NCBI GenBank assembly: GCA_034190305.1
Contig: JAXHSV010000097.1
Coordinates: forward strand, 1 to 11,010
Length of the DNA: 11,010 nt
Direction: 5' to 3'
From: JAUWNJ01 sp034190305
GTDB lineage: Bacteria > Planctomycetota > Phycisphaerae > SM23-33
The stretch's first letter is position 1. Each line of letters starts with the position of its first letter. Under the pieces are notes generated by a model. It did no database searches. It had not been told where the DNA came from and saw only the letters and a list, made by a program, of their open reading frames with translations. Made by a program: the position numbers and the translations under genes. Shown here piece after piece: positions 7,238-11,010 of the stretch.

Positions 7238-7987
7238 ATGGGAAAGACACTGGAGGCGATGCGTGCTCTTCAGGCAATTGAGCATCAACTTGCTGATGTT
7301 CGCAGGCAATTCAGCAGCAGCAGCGCTGCTGTCGGTGTTCAACAAAAGCAGGTTGACGAGTTGCGACATCGGTTTCAGTCACTTCACGATGAGGTTCTCT
7401 CTCTCCAGAAACAGGCCGGCGCCGTCGAACTGGACCTGAAGAGCAGAGAAGAACAAGTCAGCAAGTTACGCCGGTCTCTGAACTCCGCCAAGACCAACAA
7501 GGAATATGCCGCGACCCTGACCCAGCTCAATACCCTCAAGGCCGATAATTCCAAACTTGAAGACAATGCCTTGAAACTGATGCAGCAGGTCGATCAGGTT
7601 CGGGCCGAAGCAAAAGAGGTTGAAGATCGGATAACCCATGCCGAAAAACGCTTCGAACAGGTCAGGCAGACATCGAGCGAGGAAACCGTCAGGTTCCGGA
7701 CCATGCTTGAGGAACTTCAGTCCAGGCGTAAATCAGCCGCCGAGGAAGTCCCGCCCAACGCGCTCAGCATTTTCGACCGCATTGCCGCTATCAGGGATGG
7801 CGACGTAATGGCCAAGATCGAGATTATCGGCAAAAAACCTCCGTATCAGTACATCTGTGCGGGTTGTAACATGTCAATCGCCGCCGAGCACGCCAACGCG
7901 CTGCGAACGCGGGACGAAATCCGCTTCTGCGACTGCTGTGGAAGAATCCTGTACCTCCAGGAGCAGGAATCGGTTCAGCAGGCCTGA
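7238..7987 (+). CDS. Coiled-coil protein with C-terminal C4-type zinc ribbon (CT398-like)
   Basis: A 249-residue protein with a long heptad-rich coiled coil over about residues 5-170 (abundant Gln, Glu, Lys, Leu; SLNSAKTNKEYAATLTQLNTL is a conserved-looking stretch). A C-terminal zinc ribbon follows, with C207-x2-C210 and C231-x2-C234. This is the layout of the C4-type zinc-ribbon/CT398 family, whose function is not well established, though its genes often lie near replication or RNase H genes. It probably binds one zinc and forms an elongated dimer; both are inference from family and composition. It has a strong ribosome-binding site (AAGAGGA, 7224-7230) before ATG 7238 and appears to be first in a plus-strand group with rnhA and dnaG. 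No signal peptide is seen. Confidence 0.88.
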   Translation: MGKTLEAMRALQAIEHQLADVRRQFSSSSAAVGVQQKQVDELRHRFQSLHDEVLSLQKQAGAVELDLKSREEQVSKLRRSLNSAKTNKEYAATLTQLNTLKADNSKLEDNALKLMQQVDQVRAEAKEVEDRITHAEKRFEQVRQTSSEETVRFRTMLEELQSRRKSAAEEVPPNALSIFDRIAAIRDGDVMAKIEIIGKKPPYQYICAGCNMSIAAEHANALRTRDEIRFCDCCGRILYLQEQESVQQA

Positions 7988-8011
7988 CGGACAGATTCAT
8001 TAAATCGGGAA

Positions 8012-8069
8012 CCGGTAGTCGGTAGTCGGTGTCCGGTGAAAAATCAGACGACCATAAACTGACTACCGG
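8012..8069. repeat. YCGGTRN heptamer array with inverted partner before rnhA
   Basis: Four tandem heptamers at 8012-8039 read CCGGTAG, TCGGTAG, TCGGTGT, CCGGTGA. CCGGTAGTC (8012-8020) is exactly complementary to GACTACCGG (8061-8069), and a decayed heptamer precedes the latter. The array takes up most of the spacer between the zinc-ribbon gene and rnhA, and its right end lies 15 bases before the rnhA ATG. Confidence 0.8.
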
Positions 8070-8084
8070 CAAATAATATGGGAT

Positions 8085-8531
8085 ATGGGTAACAAAGCAT
8101 TTTCGGTTTTGATAAATATTGACGGCGGGGCGCGTGGTAATCCGGGTCCAGCCGGGGCGGGGGTGGTCATCCAAAGCGCCGACGACGGGACCGTTCTGTT
8201 CGAGGGGGGATTCTTCCTTGGCGAGGCGACAAACAACGTTGCGGAATATCAAGCCCTCCTGGAGGCTCTGCCCGCCGCTCGCAAACTGGGGGCAGAGAGC
8301 GTCGAGGTATGCAGCGATTCTGAATTGCTCGTCCGCCAGATGAACGGGCGGTATCGCGTGAAAAACGCCGGACTGAAACCGATGTTCGACCGGGCCTGCC
8401 GGATGAGAAAGAAATTCAGCAATTTTTCCATCCGGCACGTACGGCGTGAAGAAAACACCCTGGCCGATAAACTTGTCAACCAGGCAATCAACCTAAAACA
8501 GAACGTCGAAGACGCAGCGGGACATAGTTAA
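8085..8531 (+). CDS. rnhA: Ribonuclease HI family protein
   Basis: A 148-residue RNase HI, which cuts RNA in RNA-DNA hybrids such as R-loops and Okazaki primers. The four acidic catalytic residues are visible: D13 in NIDGGARGNPGPAG, E54 in NNVAEYQALLEAL, D78 in CSDSELLVRQMNG and D128 in RREENTLADKLVNQA. The compact form with NNVAEY and without a basic protrusion resembles the archaeal/YpdQ-like branch rather than E. coli RnhA, so the symbol names the class rather than strict orthology. The ATG at 8085 has no clear ribosome-binding site; an ATG at 8078 runs into a stop at once. It lies in the same group as dnaG, linking primer synthesis and primer removal. Confidence 0.93.
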   Translation: MGNKAFSVLINIDGGARGNPGPAGAGVVIQSADDGTVLFEGGFFLGEATNNVAEYQALLEALPAARKLGAESVEVCSDSELLVRQMNGRYRVKNAGLKPMFDRACRMRKKFSNFSIRHVRREENTLADKLVNQAINLKQNVEDAAGHS

Positions 8532-8533
8532 CA

Positions 8534-8565
8534 GGTTGATTGGTCAACCGGTCAATCAGTCGATA
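8534..8565 (+). repeat. 8-mer degenerate repeat array after rnhA
   Basis: Four octamers in register: GGTTGATT (8534-8541), GGTCAACC (8542-8549), GGTCAATC (8550-8557) and AGTCGATA (8558-8565). The first two also form the palindrome GGTTGA/TCAACC. The array starts two bases after the rnhA stop codon. An inverted related array lies at 8834-8857 on the other side of the small membrane gene. Confidence 0.65.
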
Positions 8566-8612
8566 ATGGTTACCGATGCGCCAACCGGGGAAATAATTTA
8601 AAGGGAGAATAA

Positions 8613-8825
8613 ATGATGAAAGACAACCCAATTGTCGCCATTGTCGGGGCGATAGGAGCCTTTTCGGTGGCCATTGTTGCACTGTTTTGTGTCTTTATCC
8701 GCCAGCATCTCTGGCCCACGCTGCCGGCAACTGTCGGCGTGCTTGCTTTGATGGGGATCGTCATGGGATATTTAGCCAAGGCCAGGAAAGATTATAATAA
8801 CCGTTCGTCTAACGATGAGGAATAA
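8613..8825 (+). CDS. Small two-helix membrane protein, function unknown
   Basis: A 70-residue protein with two predicted transmembrane helices, about residues 7-29 (rich in Ile, Val, Ala) and 36-55, joined by the short linker RQHLWP. It ends in a charged tail with KARKDYNNRSSNDEE. The two positive residues after helix 2 and the acidic end suggest both termini are cytoplasmic (inference). The start ATG 8613 is preceded by GGGAG at 8603-8607; ATG 8616 is an alternative. I do not recognise a family. It lies between rnhA and dnaG and is bracketed by inverted octamer arrays, so it may be a variable passenger rather than a replication factor. Confidence 0.7.
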   Translation: MMKDNPIVAIVGAIGAFSVAIVALFCVFIRQHLWPTLPATVGVLALMGIVMGYLAKARKDYNNRSSNDEE

Positions 8826-8833
8826 GCCTCGGC

Positions 8834-8857
8834 AACCAGTCAACCAATTGACAATTA
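8834..8857 (-). repeat. 8-mer degenerate repeat array, inverted copy before dnaG
   Basis: AACCAGTC (8834-8841), AACCAATT (8842-8849) and GACAATTA (8850-8857) have the inverse of the GGT-every-8-bases pattern at 8534-8565. The array fills almost the whole 38-base gap before the dnaG ATG and replaces any recognisable ribosome-binding site. The match is degenerate, so the pairing is moderately supported. Confidence 0.5.
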
Positions 8858-8863
8858 ACAGCA

Positions 8864-10702
8864 ATGGCGCGTTTTTCTGAAAGGTTCGTCAGTCAGGTTC
8901 AGCAGGCCACGGACATCGTCGATGTGGTAGGCCAGTACGTTGCGCTGAAAAAGCGTGGAAAGGAGTTCGTCGGTCTTTGCCCGTTCCACGAGGACCATCG
9001 TCCGAGCATGTACGTCTCACCGGCCAAGCAGATTTTCAAGTGCTTCGCCTGCGGGGCGGGGGGAAGCGTCTTTCAGTTCCTGATGGGCATTCAGAAGGTA
9101 ACGTTTCCCGAGTCGGTCCGACAACTGGCCGAGCGTGCCGGAATTCCGATACCGGAAGATACAACGCCGCAACGCACGGACAGCGACCTGTCCGCCGAAA
9201 CGCTGGTGAAACTGACGACATTCGCTGCCCGCTTCTTCCGGGACCGACTCGGTTCCGACGAAGGCGCCGCAGTCCTGGAGTACGCTCGCAGCCGGAAACT
9301 CACCGACGAGTCCATCAAACGTTTCGGGCTTGGATATGCGCCGGACTCGTGGGAGGCGTTGCGTTCCGCCGCCATCGGCGCAGGATTTACCGACAGGCAA
9401 CTGACGTCGGCTGGGCTGGTAGTGCAGCGGGAGGACGGTTCGACCTACGACCGGTTTCGCAATCGGATGATATTTCCAATATTCGACGTAACCGGCAGGG
9501 TAATCGCCTTCGGCGGTCGGGCAATGGCTGACGATGAGCGGGCGAAATACCTCAACAGCCCGGAGACGGTCCTGTTCGACAAGTCCGCCAATCTCTACGG
9601 ATTGAACTGGTCGCACCGCCACATTGCCCAAACCGGCCAGGCCGTTATCGTCGAGGGCTACCTCGACGCATTGATGCTCATTCAGGAAGGCATCGAGAAC
9701 GTAGCAGCCACTCTCGGCACGTCACTGACGGAGCGGCATGTTCGCCTTCTTGGCCGATATGCCCGCGAAGTGGTGCTGGTCTTCGACTCCGACACAGCCG
9801 GTCAAGCGGCGGCCGAACGGGCGATCGAGATATTTCTCGCCCAGCGGCTCCACGTCCGTGTCGCAACCGTTCCGGCCCACACGTCCGGCCCGTCCGGGCA
9901 GGAGACCGAAATCGCCGGACAGGTCGTAAAGGACCCGTGCGATTACGTACTTGCAGCAGGGCCTGAGGCTGTGCGGAAACTCCTGGACGAGGCGCCCGAC
10001 GCCCTCGGCTTTGCATGGAGCCGTCGGGCGGACGCCTATCGCCGGGCCGACACGCTTCCGGAAAAACGTGAAATTCTTGAGGAATTTCTCCGCCTGGTGG
10101 TTTCGTCGTCGGCCTATGGTTCGATTGACGCGCTGCGCGAGGGATTGCTGATCGGACAGGTTTCCGAACTGGTCGGACTTTCGACGGCGGATGTTACCGA
10201 GCATATGCGCCGCCTTTCCCGGCGAATTCGCCGCTCCGTCGGCGGACCGCCCGATAGGGACGACGCGACCGGAACGAATAACGGCGGCGCTGCCGTCCGT
10301 GCGGAGAAATGGCTGCTCGGCGCCCTGATTAACGAACCGGAACTTTTCGAGTCGGTCCGCGAAAGCATCACACCGGAGATGTTCGCCGAACCGCTGCTGA
10401 GAAGTATCGCTGAGCATCTCTGGCGACTGGCCTGCGAATCCAGGCTGGAGATAACAGCGCTGTTGATGGCCGGACAGACCGAGCAATGGGGAAGGGTCGT
10501 TACGGACCTTCAATCAGCCGGTCAGCAGCGCGGAAATTACACCCGGACTCTAGCAGATGCAGCCGAGGTTCTTCTCCGCCGCCGCAGACTCGAACAGATG
10601 CAGCAACTCAAGGACGGGAAGGATACGAATCAGAACGACGTTTTGCGAAAAATCTCCGAAGAAGCCCGCAAGCCCGACCCGCGACGACGACCGAAAGTGT
10701 AA
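8864..10702 (+). CDS. dnaG: DNA primase DnaG
   Basis: DnaG makes the RNA primers for chromosomal replication and works with the DnaB helicase at the fork. Its 612 residues are a normal length. The N-terminal CHC2 zinc-binding domain has C39, H42, C60 and C63 (CPFHEDHRPSM ... KCFACGAGG). The RNA polymerase core includes GLGYAPDSW, RFRNRMIFPI, GGRAM and KYLNSPET. The TOPRIM domain has E264 in VIVEGYLDAL and the metal-binding D308-S-D310 in VFDSDTAG. After a hydrophilic linker around 455-475, the C-terminal helicase-binding part begins at about KWLLGALINEPELF. The ATG 8864 has no clear ribosome-binding site and immediately follows a repeat array. No frameshift or missing catalytic residue is seen. 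Confidence 0.98.
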   Translation: MARFSERFVSQVQQATDIVDVVGQYVALKKRGKEFVGLCPFHEDHRPSMYVSPAKQIFKCFACGAGGSVFQFLMGIQKVTFPESVRQLAERAGIPIPEDTTPQRTDSDLSAETLVKLTTFAARFFRDRLGSDEGAAVLEYARSRKLTDESIKRFGLGYAPDSWEALRSAAIGAGFTDRQLTSAGLVVQREDGSTYDRFRNRMIFPIFDVTGRVIAFGGRAMADDERAKYLNSPETVLFDKSANLYGLNWSHRHIAQTGQAVIVEGYLDALMLIQEGIENVAATLGTSLTERHVRLLGRYAREVVLVFDSDTAGQAAAERAIEIFLAQRLHVRVATVPAHTSGPSGQETEIAGQVVKDPCDYVLAAGPEAVRKLLDEAPDALGFAWSRRADAYRRADTLPEKREILEEFLRLVVSSSAYGSIDALREGLLIGQVSELVGLSTADVTEHMRRLSRRIRRSVGGPPDRDDATGTNNGGAAVRAEKWLLGALINEPELFESVRESITPEMFAEPLLRSIAEHLWRLACESRLEITALLMAGQTEQWGRVVTDLQSAGQQRGNYTRTLADAAEVLLRRRRLEQMQQLKDGKDTNQNDVLRKISEEARKPDPRRRPKV

Positions 10703-10743
10703 GCGGTTTGTTTTATCAGGCGCTCTGAAATTTATCCTTGGAT

Positions 10744-10771
10744 TTTACACATGTTGCGGTACTCTTATAGG
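10744..10771 (+). promoter_or_regulatory. Possible promoter upstream of the last gene
   Basis: TTTACA (10744-10749, five of six -35 consensus bases) and TATAGG (10766-10771, four of six) are 16 bases apart in the 109-base spacer after dnaG. This is a weak call. The spacer shows no short-unit repeat array, unlike those upstream. Confidence 0.28.
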
Positions 10772-10811
10772 ATTACAGTGTTTATAGTTATCCGGGATCA
10801 ATAAAGAGACA

Positions 10812-11010
10812 ATGAATCTGAAGTCTGTAAGCGTGAATTTCCTTCGACTTGCCGGAGCGGCGGTGGGTTTAGGGCTTCTGCTGGTGCTTTCCGGCATGCT
10901 GGTCCGTCCTGACCTGTCGGCCAAACCGCCCTCCTACAGCAAGGACGAGATAGACGCAGCCGAAAAGGCTCGGCGGACCGAACTCAACTCGGAAAATCTT
11001 CCGAGACTTC
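10812..11010 (+). CDS. N-terminus of an exported or membrane-anchored protein (runs off the window)
   Basis: ATG at 10812, preceded by AAAGAGA (10803-10809), opens a frame that stays open to the window end (66 residues seen). A charged start (MNLK, R12) is followed by a hydrophobic stretch at about 13-31 (LAGAAVGLGLLLVLSGMLV) and then LSAKPP. This looks like a signal peptide with a possible cut after A37, or an N-terminal anchor. The visible mature part (KDEIDAAEKARRTELN) is hydrophilic. The family cannot be told from this fragment. Confidence 0.65.
   Translation, partial: MNLKSVSVNFLRLAGAAVGLGLLLVLSGMLVRPDLSAKPPSYSKDEIDAAEKARRTELNSENLPRL

Noticed and set aside
7824..8438. Minus-strand open frame (204 codons) over the end of the zinc-ribbon gene and rnhA
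   Set aside because: Overlaps two well-supported genes in antisense and crosses a repeat array; the translation is not protein-like.

Overview
The window reads as a bacterial chromosome segment of fairly high GC with the standard genetic code. TGA ends several intact genes and Trp is encoded by TGG. Gene content is mostly housekeeping. The degenerate short tandem repeats in the spacers, a palindromic insert inside hisF and a GxxExxY gene remind me most of Planctomycetota (Phycisphaerae-like) or neighbouring PVC-group genomes. That placement is an impression from sequence style and is not demonstrated.

Layout. 60-1577 (+) encodes a DUF1846/UPF0371 protein. 1621-2138 (+) is a small toxin-antitoxin-like pair with its own promoter, and its RelE/ParE-type toxin is broken by one in-frame TGA. 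2172-7083 (-) is a five-gene run, read carA, guaA, hisH, GxxExxY gene, hisF. Three of these encode class I (Cys-His-Glu) glutamine amidotransferases feeding pyrimidine/arginine, guanine and histidine synthesis. HisH and HisF together form IGP synthase. 7084-7237 is a divergent promoter region. 7238-10702 (+) holds a coiled-coil C4 zinc-ribbon protein, an RNase HI, a 70-residue two-helix membrane protein and DnaG primase, a replication-flavoured group. From 10812 an exported or membrane-anchored protein begins and runs off the window.

The most unusual signal is in the spacers. Every co-directional spacer between hisF and dnaG carries a degenerate short-unit repeat array, usually with an inverted partner. 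The units are 9-mers (NRCACAAAG) in carA-guaA and on both sides of the GxxExxY gene, 7-mers (TAGGGNN) in guaA-hisH, 7-mers (YCGGTRN) between the zinc-ribbon gene and rnhA, and 8-mers (about GGTCAATC) on both sides of the small membrane gene. The divergent promoter region has none. The 9-mer pair occurs once as an 80-bp empty hairpin and once as a 532-bp form enclosing the PD-(D/E)XK-like GxxExxY gene, which suggests a cassette or MITE-like element. Separately, hisF contains a 75-bp in-frame palindromic insertion adding 25 residues just after the catalytic AIDAKR segment, like the protein-coding palindromic elements known from Rickettsia.
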